Below, one piece after another: positions 19,180 to 28,216 of a DNA stretch of 64,000 bases (the stretch's first letter is position 1; each line of letters starts with the position of its first letter). Both the position numbers and the translations under genes were made by a program. The notes under the pieces were generated by a model, which saw only the letters and a program-made list of their open reading frames with translations, did not search any database and had not been told where the DNA came from. Where the stretch lies: positions 1 to 64,000 of the forward strand of contig NZ_LR655696.1 of NCBI RefSeq assembly GCF_902168065.1, written 5' to 3'. This DNA comes from Mycobacterium tilburgii. GTDB lineage: Bacteria; Actinomycetota; Actinomycetes; Mycobacteriales; Mycobacteriaceae.

Positions 19180-21120
19180 CTAGTAACCGGGGCCCAGGAA
19201 CGGGTTCTGCGAATACCCGCCACCGGGATAGCCGCCCCCGTATCCACCGCCCGGATATTGCTGGACCGGCGCCGGGTACTGCGGTGCCGGGTTCGCGGGC
19301 ACCTGCGTGGCCGGCACCTGGATCGGGATCGGCACCGGCAGCAGCGGCACATGGATCCACTGCGTGGTCATGGGCACCGAGGTGGTGGTCGGCGTTGTCG
19401 TCGAGGGCGGTGGCGGCGGGGTGGTCGTCGTCGTGGTCGTCGTCAACGGTGGCGGCGGCGGTTGAGTCATCGTCTGCGCGGGCGGCGGCGAACGGTGCGT
19501 GGTGTACACCGGCGGCGGTTGGGTGGTCACGACGACCGGCGGCGGCTCCGGCGAGGGCGGCGGTTCCGGCGACGACGGTGGCGGTGGCGCCACCGAGCTG
19601 GGCACCGGGGCGGCCATCGGGGGTGGTGGCACGGCGGTCGGCGGCGGCGCGACGGGGCTGGGCACCAACGTGCTTACCGGTGGCAGCGGGACCGGAGCCA
19701 CCGACGGCACCGGTGGCGCCTGTCGATTCCCGATTCCGGTCAGCGTGTACGCCACACCACCGATAGCCGTCATCGCGACCAGGGCGGACATCCCGACCAT
19801 CAGCTGCGAGAACCGCAACCGGCGCCACGGCCGTTCCCGCGGCGGGTCGATCACGTTCAGGCGCATCGACCAACCGGCGGGATTGCTGTCCTCGTCGAAG
19901 GCCTCCGGGGTGTAGGGGACCCGGATATCGCCGGGGTATTCGGTTTGCGACCAGGCCAGCTCGCGATCGGTGAGGGCCTCCTCATCGATCACCAACAGGT
20001 CTCCGGCGGGCAATTCGATGATGTCGGCGCCCGACGACGCCGCGAGTAGCCCGATTGAGGTGCGGGTGCGGATGTCGACGTCTTCCCCGCGGGAGGCCAG
20101 CAGCAGGGCACCGGCCGCGGCGGCAAACGCCGGTTGCGACGGTGACACCACCGGACGACGACTATGCACCGAAAGACGTTCGTTGACAAGCGGAATACTG
20201 GCGCCACCGCCGACGGTGACCACCGTGCACAGGTCGCTCCAGCCCTTGCGGTGCCGGGACAACATGTCGTCGAAGGCGTAGATGAATCCGGTCAGCCGGT
20301 CCTGGATCAGGTCACCCAGCTCGTCGCGGGTGAACCTCATCGTGGCCCGGCGGCCGCCTAGCTCAACCGCGAATTCTGTTGCCGATTGCGACGATAACTG
20401 TTCCTTGGCGGTACGGCACTGCTCCCTGAGCCGGTCCAGCTGCCCGACAGCGGCGGTGTTGGCCGGATCGATGCCACTGACGTGCCCCAATTCCTCGAAG
20501 ACACAGAGCATCAGCGCCTGGTCGATCACGTCGCCGGAGAAGTCGGTGTAGCGCATGGTGGCGCTGAGCTGCTTGAAATCGCCCGCGAGGTCGATCAGAG
20601 TCGCCGACGTGCCCGACCCGCCGAAATCTAGCAACCCCACGACCCCGTTTGCGGCAAGGCATAGCTCGGCGTTCGCCGCGGTCAACGCGGCGATCGCGTC
20701 GGAAACCAACCGCGGCGCCATGCCGCTTCGGACGAAGCCCAGATGAGTGCGCAGTCCGTTGCGTAATACCTGGGCGGTAACGGGTTTCCAGTACGCGGGA
20801 ACGGCAATCGAGATCTCGGAGGACGCGACATCCGCACCCACCGCCAACACCATCGCGTCCAGCGCTTCGACCGTCAGCAGGTCCGGGTCGTGCGCGGAGC
20901 CGTCGGTGGACACCAGCACCACCGAATCGCCGATCCGCTCGACGAACCCGCTCATCAGTACGCCGGATTCTATGAGGTTGGAATCCTCCTCGGGCAGACC
21001 GATTTTCGGTGCACAGTGCGGATAAAGTGTCAGTACAGCACGACGCGAAACCGGTGGGTTTCCGTCACGCACAGCGACCAGGTTCGTGGTCCCGATCGAC
21101 AACCCAAGTGGGTCGTACAT
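19180..21120 (-). CDS. Hsp70-like ATPase-fold membrane protein with Pro/Thr-rich tail (Rv0312-like)
   Basis: A 646-residue protein. Residues 1-360 form an actin/Hsp70-type nucleotide-binding fold: LGLSIGTTNLVAVRDG (phosphate 1), VVGLLDFGGSGTSATLIDL (phosphate 2) and CTVVTVGGGASIPLVNERL (adenosine motif). A single membrane segment follows (LMVGMSALVAMTAIGGVAYTL, about 450-470). The outer 170 residues are Pro/Thr runs ending in Gly/Tyr repeats (GGGYGGGYPGGGY). This suggests cytoplasmic ATP binding coupled to an extracytoplasmic, possibly glycosylated, tail. No substrate-binding Hsp70 domain is present. The frame is intact between pseudogenes. Confidence 0.88.
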   Translation of the reverse strand: MYDPLGLSIGTTNLVAVRDGNPPVSRRAVLTLYPHCAPKIGLPEEDSNLIESGVLMSGFVERIGDSVVLVSTDGSAHDPDLLTVEALDAMVLAVGADVASSEISIAVPAYWKPVTAQVLRNGLRTHLGFVRSGMAPRLVSDAIAALTAANAELCLAANGVVGLLDFGGSGTSATLIDLAGDFKQLSATMRYTDFSGDVIDQALMLCVFEELGHVSGIDPANTAAVGQLDRLREQCRTAKEQLSSQSATEFAVELGGRRATMRFTRDELGDLIQDRLTGFIYAFDDMLSRHRKGWSDLCTVVTVGGGASIPLVNERLSVHSRRPVVSPSQPAFAAAAGALLLASRGEDVDIRTRTSIGLLAASSGADIIELPAGDLLVIDEEALTDRELAWSQTEYPGDIRVPYTPEAFDEDSNPAGWSMRLNVIDPPRERPWRRLRFSQLMVGMSALVAMTAIGGVAYTLTGIGNRQAPPVPSVAPVPLPPVSTLVPSPVAPPPTAVPPPPMAAPVPSSVAPPPPSSPEPPPSPEPPPVVVTTQPPPVYTTHRSPPPAQTMTQPPPPPLTTTTTTTTPPPPPSTTTPTTTSVPMTTQWIHVPLLPVPIPIQVPATQVPANPAPQYPAPVQQYPGGGYGGGYPGGGYSQNPFLGPGY

Positions 21121-21124
21121 AGAG

Positions 21125-22440
21125 CGAATACTTTCGTCTATAGGGGTCGGTGGCCAGCGTCAACGATAGTCTCGGACACGCGTAAAGCCGATGCTTCGCA
21201 ATGCCATTGGTATCCGCTCGATGCGGTTGCGTCACCGAAGCGGTACCGAAAACCCCTTGACAAGAAACCTTGCGGCAGATCACGGTCAGCGGCAGCGAAC
21301 GCCTCGGCTCGAACTGAAATGTCGCCCCGCCACTGACTCCCACCACCGAAACCTCAGGAAGTTTTACCGTGGCGACGTCGGTTTCGACCAGTTCGGCTGT
21401 CCAGTCGGCGGCCGTTCCGCTAACTCAGACTTTGATGTGCGGATCCACCGCGGTGGCGATCGCCTGTAGTGGCTGCACGGATTCAGGTTAAGCACAAGGA
21501 GATCCACGCACCGTCGCCGTGATTCGGCGACGGTGCACGTGCAGTCTGTTCCATTCCGTCTCTTCCACAACGTAGTCCGCCGGGTTCAACAACGGATGCA
21601 ACTCCAGGACCCGCAGCGCTCCCTCGCTTCCGGCCGGGAGCGTGAGTGCGCGGTGAATACGTTCGGCGGCCAGGCCCGCGATGCCGGTCAGGCCACGGGT
21701 GCACACACCGAGCGCTTCTTCGTCGCTCGTGGCGCGCACCCGCACCGCAATCGCGAACGACAGGTACAGCAGGTGCATCTGCAGACACACCTCGTCGGCC
21801 ATTCGCACCAATAGCCGAATGCGAGAAGGCTGCAAAATCGAAGTCGGACATCAACGGGCCCGAGTAATTGGCCTGCTCCTCGTTCACCGGGTCGATGGGT
21901 TCTAGGTCCCATGTCGCAGCACGGTTTGGCTGACGATGTCGAGGGCCGGGATGCTCTGCGCCTCGGGATAGGACTCGTCGATGATCACGGTCCAGGCTCA
22001 GTGCGGATGACGATCCGCCGGTGTGCGCGGCGGACGGTGGATGTGCCACATGCCGAACACGTATTTGTCTCCCATCGGTTTGACGTCCAGCAGCGCGCCG
22101 CAGTGGTCGAGGTGGAACTTGCCGTGCCAGCGGTCGTGCACCGTGTAGCGGAAGTCCATGAACTGCGGCAGGGCACCGATCTCGAGTGCAGGCCCTTGAA
22201 GATGGTGGGCACGTCGTTGCCCACGTAGTTCAGCGCCCTTTGCATGCGCCGGGTGTAGATCGGGCTGGAGCCCGCCCACTCTTCGATGGCGATCTGCACC
22301 ATCTCCTCGCGGCCGAATGACGAGATGCACCAAGCCATCCCGGACCGGTCTATTAACTGCCCGATCAGCAGGAGTTCGGGGAGCAGACGGCGAGCTGACC
22401 GCGGGACAGTCGGGCTACTGCAAGGGGCTGCTCACGCTCA
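21125..22440 (-). pseudogene. Rv0311-like conserved protein, frameshifted
   Basis: Pieces in alternating frames reconstruct a protein of about 400 residues: GMAWCISSFGREEMVQIAIEEWAGSSPIYTRRMQRALNYVGNDVPTIFKGL, then ALPQFMDFRYTVHDRWHGKFHLDHCGALLDVKPMGDKYVFGMWHI, WDLEPIDPVNEEQANYSGPLMSDFDFAAFSHSA, and VRMADEVCLQMHLLYLSFAIAVRVRATSDEEALGVCTRGLTGIAGLAAERIHRAL. The end AELVETDVATVKLPEVSVVGVSGGATFQFEPRRSLPLTV lies behind a TGA at 21425-21427. Position upstream of the Rv0312-like gene matches Rv0311. The function of the intact protein is unknown. Confidence 0.75.
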
Positions 22441-22499
22441 TAACAATAGATTCAACTACGTTATAAAGCCAACAATATCTATTTCTGCAGGCCAGACCC

Positions 22500-23087
22500 G
22501 CTCGGTCGCCCCGATCCGGCGGATCAGCGCGCCGCGTAAACGCAGTGACGACACCCGGACGCGGATCATCGACGAGACGGTCCGCTGCATCCAGGATGAG
22601 GGTTTCTCAGCGGCGACGGCCAAGCACGTGGCCGAGCACGCCGGCGTCACCTGGGGTGTCATCCAGTACCACTTCTGCGATCGCAACGTCCTGCTGATGG
22701 CGGTCGTCGACGACGGGGTGAACAGGTTGATCGACAGCCTGTCGGCGGCGACGTGAGCGAGCTTCCGCCGCAGCGGCGCATCGAGGTCGTCATTGACATG
22801 GCGTGGAACTGCTACAGCAGCCCGACCTCGATGGCGGCGTTCGAAATTCTGCTCGCGACCCGCGGCGGCCTGGCGAGTCGTCCCGACGGCACCTGCTTGA
22901 GATGAACTCCGCGATCGCCCAACTCGGACGACTGATCACCGATGATGAGTCCAAATCAGGTGTGGCTGAAGTTATTTGGGCGACGTTGCGGGGTGTGGTG
23001 CTGGCCCAGATGGTCACCGGTACGGTAATCGATTGGAGCGTGGAACGACGAGCCCTGATCGACAGGGTCACCCGCGTGCTGCAGTGA
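22500..23087 (+). pseudogene. TetR-family transcriptional regulator, two frameshifts
   Basis: The helix-turn-helix domain is readable (DDTRTRIIDETVRCIQDEGFSAATAKHVAEHAGVTWGVIQYHF). The frame stops after LSAAT at 22756. The ligand domain continues in a second frame (SELPPQRRIEVVIDMAWNCYSSPTSMAAFEILLATRGG) and a third (LLEMNSAIAQLGRLITDDESKSGVAEVIWATLRGVVLAQMV), ending at 23087. The start codon is not clear. Position is compatible with an Rv0302-like regulator, but I cannot fix orthology. Confidence 0.8.
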
Positions 23088-23161
23088 CGACCGCCGCCTG
23101 GCACGCCCGCCAACGCGACGCAACAGTGGGGTGCCGTTTGCCCGTGTGCTGCAATGACGGA

Positions 23162-23305
23162 ATGACCTTCGACGATCTGGCCGACATCGAAGCCATCAAA
23201 CAAGTCAAATACCGGTATCTGCGCGCACTGGACACCAAGCACTGGGACGACTTCGCCAACACCCTGGCCGAGGACATCAAGGCCGACTACGGACCGTCCA
23301 AACCG
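23162..23305 (+). pseudogene. SnoaL-like protein (Rv0310c-like), 3' end deleted
   Basis: From ATG 23162 the sequence MTFDDLADIEAIKQVKYRYLRALDTKHWDDFANTLAEDIKADYGPS is a typical NTF2/SnoaL-like N-terminus of the bile-acid-dehydratase type. After 46 codons it runs straight into the antisense of the Rv0309-like gene, so about two thirds of the gene is gone. An upstream ATG at 23154 stops after three codons. Confidence 0.7.
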
Positions 23306-23992
23306 CTACTTGGTGATCGCGATGACCGCGCCCGGCCGCAGCCACTTCATGATAGACACCAGCTGAGCGTCGTCGACCGCGACACAACCCTCGGTGGGAT
23401 GCCCATCGGTGGTGTGGAAGAAGAACGCGGCACCACCGCCCGGAACCTTGTTCTTGTTGACGCCCATCACGACCGCGTGCTTGTACTGCGGGATCTGCAA
23501 ATTCTCGCTGTCGGCGGTGCTGAACGGGCACTGCGCCTTCTGGCAGACCTGCATCGAGTTGAACGTCGGGCTGTGGTCGTCGCCGCTCCACCAGTAGTTG
23601 GGTCCGACCACCTGGGTGTAGGGCAGCCCGGTACCGGGATTCGGCGTGGTGCCAAAGGCGGCGTCGAGACTGTATACGCCCATCGGTGTGGCCGGGACCC
23701 CGCTCTTGGCCTGCGGCGCCATGCCCGCCGACCCGACGTGGGTGGGGATACCGGTGCGCAATGCCTGCCAGCCGGCCGCGGTGCGCTGATAGATGTCCAT
23801 GGTGGCGTTCGAGCCGCCGATGCCGACAACCGAAACCACCTGTGTGGCATTGCCAACCGCGTTCACAAACCAGGGAGTGCCGGCCGCAGCACCCACCGGC
23901 GCGGCGCCCGCGATCGGCGCCAGCGCGAGCGATACCAACCCGAAGCACGCCACAGTGCATAGCGAAACGAACAGTCGGCGCATACCGTCCAT
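23306..23992 (-). CDS. YkuD (L,D-transpeptidase-fold) exported protein, Rv0309-like
   Basis: A 228-residue exported protein. The signal segment is LFVSLCTVACFGLVSLALAPIAGA. The mature part reads PWFVNAVGNATQVVSVVGIGGSNATMDIYQRTAAGW, then KSGVPATPMGVYSLDAAFGT and the active-site-like block HTTDGHPTEGCVAVDD, ending AVIAITK. The TEGC motif replaces the SHGC of classical L,D-transpeptidases but keeps the Cys, as remembered for Rv0309 (PTAGC). A cell-wall modification role is likely, but the exact reaction is unknown. The gene is intact; its stop marks the deletion junction with the Rv0310c-like remnant. Confidence 0.85.
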   Translation of the reverse strand: MDGMRRLFVSLCTVACFGLVSLALAPIAGAAPVGAAAGTPWFVNAVGNATQVVSVVGIGGSNATMDIYQRTAAGWQALRTGIPTHVGSAGMAPQAKSGVPATPMGVYSLDAAFGTTPNPGTGLPYTQVVGPNYWWSGDDHSPTFNSMQVCQKAQCPFSTADSENLQIPQYKHAVVMGVNKNKVPGGGAAFFFHTTDGHPTEGCVAVDDAQLVSIMKWLRPGAVIAITK

Positions 23993-24057
23993 CGTCGGGT
24001 GACGTCCGGCGCGGGGTCAAGTAAAGCTTCAGCTCCCGTTTGATCACGGCGCTGTGA

Positions 24058-24702
24058 TCAACGAAAAACCCGATATTCCAACGGTTTAGGACAGATCACC
24101 GCCAGGCACAGCATGACGTACAGATAGCCGAGGCACCAACCGGCCAGCACATCGGACGGGTAATGCACGTTCAGGGCGACCCGAGAGAAACCCACCAACA
24201 CCAAATCCAGCACGCTCAGCGCGATCACAACCGCCGTCGTGGCCCGGCGCAGCGCCGGCAACACCACAGCCAGCAGTGCGAGCACCGCAGCCATCGTCTC
24301 CATCGCATGCCCCGACGGGAACGACGTCTGCGGCACGGCCACCAACATGGTCGACGGACGCGCCCGATCCGCCAAACTCTTGGCGGCCAACGTCATCAGC
24401 CCACTCAGCGGACCGCAGACCACCAGCAGCACCCCCGCCCGCACGTTGCGCCGCACGAACATCAACACAGCCACCCCGGCAGCCAGCACCCGCAGCAGGT
24501 CCGGTCCCAGCCAATAGGACACACCCGCCCAGATCGGCACCCACGCCGGGTGCTTGACCGCCACATCGTGCGAGGCGTTCAGCAACGACCAATCGAACCC
24601 ATACAGCCAGCCCCAATGCAGACGAAAACCCGCCCACATCGCCGCGAAGACCGCCGCTGCTAGTACGGCGACAACTAGGGTCACACATTTCCGATGGGGC
24701 AT
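24058..24702 (-). CDS. PAP2-family membrane phosphatase (Rv0308-like)
   Basis: About 214 residues with five to six hydrophobic segments. All three PAP2 motifs are intact: KSLADRARP (KX6RP), SFPSGHAM (PSGH) and SRVALNVHYPSD (SRX5HX3D). Such enzymes dephosphorylate lipid phosphates or prenyl diphosphates at the membrane outer face; the substrate here is unknown. I chose the ATG at 24702 because the hydrophobic N-terminus (CVTLVVAVLAAAVFAAMW) begins directly after it. A longer start up to 24831 would add a polar leader. Confidence 0.85.
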   Translation of the reverse strand: MPHRKCVTLVVAVLAAAVFAAMWAGFRLHWGWLYGFDWSLLNASHDVAVKHPAWVPIWAGVSYWLGPDLLRVLAAGVAVLMFVRRNVRAGVLLVVCGPLSGLMTLAAKSLADRARPSTMLVAVPQTSFPSGHAMETMAAVLALLAVVLPALRRATTAVVIALSVLDLVLVGFSRVALNVHYPSDVLAGWCLGYLYVMLCLAVICPKPLEYRVFR

Positions 24703-24792
24703 GCCTCTAGCGATACCAGGGGGCGCGTCCGCCCTGCGCACGGGATGCGCACGGCTCCCGCAGCACTGCGTGGCCCGCGTCATACTGGCGTT

Positions 24793-25155
24793 ATGGCCGT
24801 CTACGTCCGGCAGGTTGCTCGGGATCGGCAAACTGCCCGACGACCTGCATGCTCAGGTCGAGGCGAAGGGGCTGCTGTACCTCGCCGACTACGTCGCGGT
24901 GACCCGGCGCTTCAGCGAGGGTCATTCCCAAGGTGCGGTTACCGCACAGCGTCGCCTACTACACGGGTTCGCTGGCGTTGACCAGACAGGGGGATACTAG
25001 GGACGTTGTCAATGCTGCCCAAGCTGGCGGGCATGACCGTCGACGCCCGCTGGGACGGCGCCAGCGGCGCGGCGACCGCTGAGATCTCGTCGGCCGGCTT
25101 GGCGGTCCACGTCGACGTTTCGCGGGTCGACGAGAAGTTCAGTGGGGTCATCGTA
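24793..25155 (+). pseudogene. Conserved hypothetical protein, frameshifted and 3'-truncated
   Basis: The reading starts at ATG 24793 (MAVYVR) and shifts frame to GRLLGIGKLPDDLHAQVEAKGLLYLADYVAVTRRFS. It shifts again to VRLPHSVAYYTGSLALTRQ, then continues LSMLPKLAGMTVDARWDGASGAATAEISSAGLAVHVDVSRVDEKFSG. At about 25155 it changes to alpha/beta hydrolase sequence, so the C-terminus has been deleted and joined to the next gene. The family is a small mycobacterial protein I cannot name. Confidence 0.6.
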
Positions 25156-25164
25156 TCTTGCCAA

Positions 25165-25811
25165 CTGCCGCCTCTTCTCGATGCCGTGGTACTACCGGGC
25201 GGGGTACGACGCGCTGTTGTACACGTTGCCCTTTCACGGCCAGCGCGCCGAGAAATGCTCGCCATTCAGTGGTTTCGGTTATTTCGCCGGGGACTGAGCG
25301 GATTCGCCGAATCGATGGCGCAGGCCGTGCACGACTTCCGGTCCGTCGTTGACTATCTGCGCCACACCGGTGTGGAACGCATTGCGCTGACCGGCATCTC
25401 GTTGGGCAGCTACACTTCAGCGCTGGTGGCCTCGGTGGAGGATCGGCTCGAGGTGGTGATCCCCAACTGTCCCGTCGTCACCCCGTCGACGATGTTCGAC
25501 CAAGTGGTTCCCGGCCAACAAGCTGGTGCGCCTGGGGTTGCAGTTGTCAGGCATCAACCGCGCGGAGCTAGACGCCTGGCTGGCCTACCACTGCCCCGCT
25601 GAACTACCGGTTACTGGTTGGCAAGGACCGGCGGATGATCATCACCGGCCTCGCCGATCGGATGGCTCCGCCCGGGCAGGACGAAATGCTCTGGCACCAC
25701 TGGGATCACTGTGCGCTGCACTGATTTCCCGGCAGCCACATCCTGCACGTCAGCCAGCTGGACTATCTGCGCCGGATGACCGCCTTCTTAAACGGCGTCA
25801 TGCTGGACTAG
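25165..25811 (+). pseudogene. Alpha/beta hydrolase (Rv0293c-like), truncated and frameshifted
   Basis: Fragments in three frames are FSMPWYYRAGYDALLYTLPFHGQRAEKCSPFSGFGYFAG, LSGFAESMAQAVHDFRSVVDYLRHTGVERIALTGISLGSYTSALVASVEDRLEVVIPNCPVV, which contains the GISLG nucleophile elbow, and LVRLGLQLSGINRAELDAWLAYHCPAE. The end SQLDYLRRMTAFLNGVMLD stops at 25811, 24 bases into the convergent eccE3. The N-terminal half is missing. Position next to eccE3 matches Rv0293c. Confidence 0.75.
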
Positions 25812-26810
25812 TCGTACCGGATCAGGCCGCCCGGTGCGCGCCCGCCGAGGGGTGGGCCAGTCCAGACTCTCCAGCAGGCCGACGGGCGCGTCGGTGTGAC
25901 CGTCCAGTCGTCGGGTGGACAACAGATCCAGCGCGGCCAGCGCGGGCCCCTGGTTTCCACGCTGGACGACCAGCCCGGGCACCGGCAGCGTCAGCCCGGG
26001 CGGGGTATCGGTGAGGAAGGCGCACGCCGCGGCGACGGTGAGCCGCTCGCGCGACGAGCGCGGGCGGGCGAGCTCCAGCGCGGTGCACGTCTCCCGAGCC
26101 GCGTGCGACCGGATGGCTTCAAACGTCCCGGGCAATCCGTCATCAACGGAAAGCTGGTATGCCGCAACGTAATCCGAATTACCCTGGTGTACCGCGCGCC
26201 ACGTCTCGCGGGCTTTAGCGGTCAACCAGCGTGGCGCGTCGTCGGCGTGCACCACGTTGGCATCCCAGCCGATCTCGCGAAGGTGATCCGCGAGCCGCCG
26301 CGCTACAACCTCGGCGGTTTCGTGCAGCGGGATGCGCGACGCGCGTGCCTGCAACGCGGCCAGGTTCTCGGCGGCCGCGACGGTGATGGCAACCCAGGTC
26401 TCACGGCGTGACACGTCGGAAGCGTTGTTGCGGCTGGTGATACGGATCTTGTCCGCGCGGATTCCGTAGCGGTCCAGGTAGCCGGCGAGTAGCCCCAGTG
26501 GAAACACCGCATCGTCGGTGGTGCACGGGCCGATCCGCACCAACGCGGTTGTCTTTGCGTTAACCGCTGATTCGGCGGGCGGCACGTTGGTCGGGTTGGA
26601 CCGACGGCCCATGATCGCCAGCCGGCGTCGCAGGATGGTGGTGAAATGCAGTCCGCGCCACCAGCCGAACAGCACAATCACCGTCACGGCGGCGATGCCG
26701 AGGAGCCAGTAGTCGCGATTCGAGTTCCACGGGTAAGTCAGCATTGCGGGCAGCACGGCCAGGGCCGCCAGGGTTATTCGGGCGCTGCCCGGGATCGGGA
26801 TCGGGCTCAC
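25788..26810 (-). CDS. eccE3: ESX-3 membrane complex component EccE3
   Basis: A 340-residue peripheral subunit of the ESX-3 inner-membrane channel. Two N-terminal hydrophobic segments are visible (ARITLALAVLPAMLTYPW-like at residues 8-27 and YWLLGIAAVTVIVLFGWW). A cytoplasmic EccE domain follows (VRIGPCTTDDAVFPLGLLAGYLDRYGIRADKIRI). GTG 26810 overlaps the mycP3 stop (GTGA), indicating translational coupling. Length matches the family and the frame is intact. It is the last gene of the operon. Confidence 0.92.
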   Translation of the reverse strand: MSPIPIPGSARITLAALAVLPAMLTYPWNSNRDYWLLGIAAVTVIVLFGWWRGLHFTTILRRRLAIMGRRSNPTNVPPAESAVNAKTTALVRIGPCTTDDAVFPLGLLAGYLDRYGIRADKIRITSRNNASDVSRRETWVAITVAAAENLAALQARASRIPLHETAEVVARRLADHLREIGWDANVVHADDAPRWLTAKARETWRAVHQGNSDYVAAYQLSVDDGLPGTFEAIRSHAARETCTALELARPRSSRERLTVAAACAFLTDTPPGLTLPVPGLVVQRGNQGPALAALDLLSTRRLDGHTDAPVGLLESLDWPTPRRARTGRPDPVRLVQHDAV

Positions 26811-28216
26811 GGGATAGTCTCCTTCCGTCGGCGCGCGGTGATCGCGGATGCGGCGGCGACCACCGCGACGAGCACCGCCAGCGCGGCAGTCCCAGCGAAC
26901 GCGACCGTCCGCGGAGTGGTGTCCTTGGGCGCCGGTGCCGGTGGCACGGCGACCGGCTTCGCCGGCGGCGCGGCCGGCCCGCCGCGAGCGGGTAGCTCCC
27001 AGGTCAACGCGGCCAGCGCATCGACACTGCCCGTACCGACGAGGTTCGACGGAGCGCGGGCACCGTTGTGCGCGGTCGCGGTGATCCGGCGGATCACGTC
27101 AGCCGCGGACATCGTCGGGTATTTACTGCGCACCAGCGCCGCGACTCCGGCCACATATCCGGCCGCGTAACTGGTGCCGCTGAGCGCATCCAACTGCTGG
27201 TGCTCGTTGGGTAGGCCGTTGGCGAGGTCGCCGCCGTCACGGTTACTCACCGACACGATCTTTTCGCCCGGCGCGGCGATGCCCACCCACGGCCCGGGCA
27301 TGGTGAATCTCGACGGCTGGCCGTCGGCGGTCAGGGAGGCGGCCGACAGCACGTACGGCTGCCACCACGACGGGGTGGAGACCGACGTGACGCCGGCCCA
27401 ATTCCGCGCATCGCCCGGATTGCTGAGGTCGATGAGCGGGTTTGCCTCACACGACATTCCACCGCCAAGCGAGCCGGCCGACCCGGTGTTGCCCGCGGCC
27501 GCCACGATCACCGCGTCCTTGTCCACCGCCGCGTAACGAATGGCCGCACCCAGCGCGGCCTGGTCGGTGGGCCGATCGGCGGGCACGCAGGTCGCCTCGG
27601 AGATGTCGATCACCCGGGCGCCGAGATCGGCGGCGTGCACGATCGCCCGGCCTAACGTCGCGACCTCCAGGGACACGCGCGCCACCATCGGATCGCCCCC
27701 CGGTGTACGCGGTGAGTACCTGCCCGACGCCGTGCGGATGGACAGCACCCGCGCCGCGGGTGCCACACCCGAGAAGCCGTCCTCGGCGGAGGGTTGACCG
27801 GCTACGATCCCGGCGACCAGCGTCCCGCGCCCGTCGCAGTCGGTCAGGCCGTCGGTCGTCTCCACGAAATCGCCGCCGGGTTCGACGTTGGGTAGCCGCG
27901 GCCCCGGCCGCACACCGCTGTCCAGCACCGCCACCAGCTGACCCTCACCGCGGGAAAACTGCCATGCTGCAGGAAGATTGAGCGCCGCTTGACTGGGTGT
28001 CACCGCGGTGCGGTCGCTGCCGGGGATGGCACCGGAGGCACTGCAGGGTCCACGCTGCTCCATCGGCTGCAGCGGCCCGGGGGCCCCGCTGGGCGGCTGC
28101 GCACCCGGGTCGACCACCGGCTGGGTGATCGCCGACGCCGACGGGCACGCCCACGGCACGACGACCGGGACGAACACTAAAGCCGCTGTGAAGCAAGCGG
28201 ATCCGGCACGAATCAT
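26807..28216 (-). CDS. mycP3: ESX-3 mycosin MycP3 with catalytic His replaced by Arg
   Basis: A 469-residue membrane-anchored subtilisin-like protease that caps the ESX-3 complex on the periplasmic side. It shows a signal peptide (residues 1-30), Asp99 in QLVAVLDSGV, the oxyanion Asn243 in VAAAGNTG, Ser349 in SGTSYAAGY, a Pro/Ala-rich linker and a C-terminal membrane helix (VAFAGTAALAVLVAVVAA). The His motif, normally DGHGTLVAG, reads DGRGTLVAG, so residue 130 is Arg (codon CGC at 27829-27827). A single CAC-to-CGC change would explain it. The fold should survive but proteolysis should not. ATG 28216 overlaps the eccD3 stop by four bases. Confidence 0.93.
   Translation of the reverse strand: MIRAGSACFTAALVFVPVVVPWACPSASAITQPVVDPGAQPPSGAPGPLQPMEQRGPCSASGAIPGSDRTAVTPSQAALNLPAAWQFSRGEGQLVAVLDSGVRPGPRLPNVEPGGDFVETTDGLTDCDGRGTLVAGIVAGQPSAEDGFSGVAPAARVLSIRTASGRYSPRTPGGDPMVARVSLEVATLGRAIVHAADLGARVIDISEATCVPADRPTDQAALGAAIRYAAVDKDAVIVAAAGNTGSAGSLGGGMSCEANPLIDLSNPGDARNWAGVTSVSTPSWWQPYVLSAASLTADGQPSRFTMPGPWVGIAAPGEKIVSVSNRDGGDLANGLPNEHQQLDALSGTSYAAGYVAGVAALVRSKYPTMSAADVIRRITATAHNGARAPSNLVGTGSVDALAALTWELPARGGPAAPPAKPVAVPPAPAPKDTTPRTVAFAGTAALAVLVAVVAAASAITARRRKETIP

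Noticed and set aside
19380..19720. Gly/Thr-rich repeats on the plus strand that suggested a PE_PGRS gene
   Set aside because: They are the complement of the Pro/Thr-rich tail of the Rv0312-like protein. No PE domain precedes them.
22976..23962. A 328-codon plus-strand frame
   Set aside because: Only codons 63-110 are real (the SnoaL-like remnant). The rest is antisense of the intact Rv0309-like gene.
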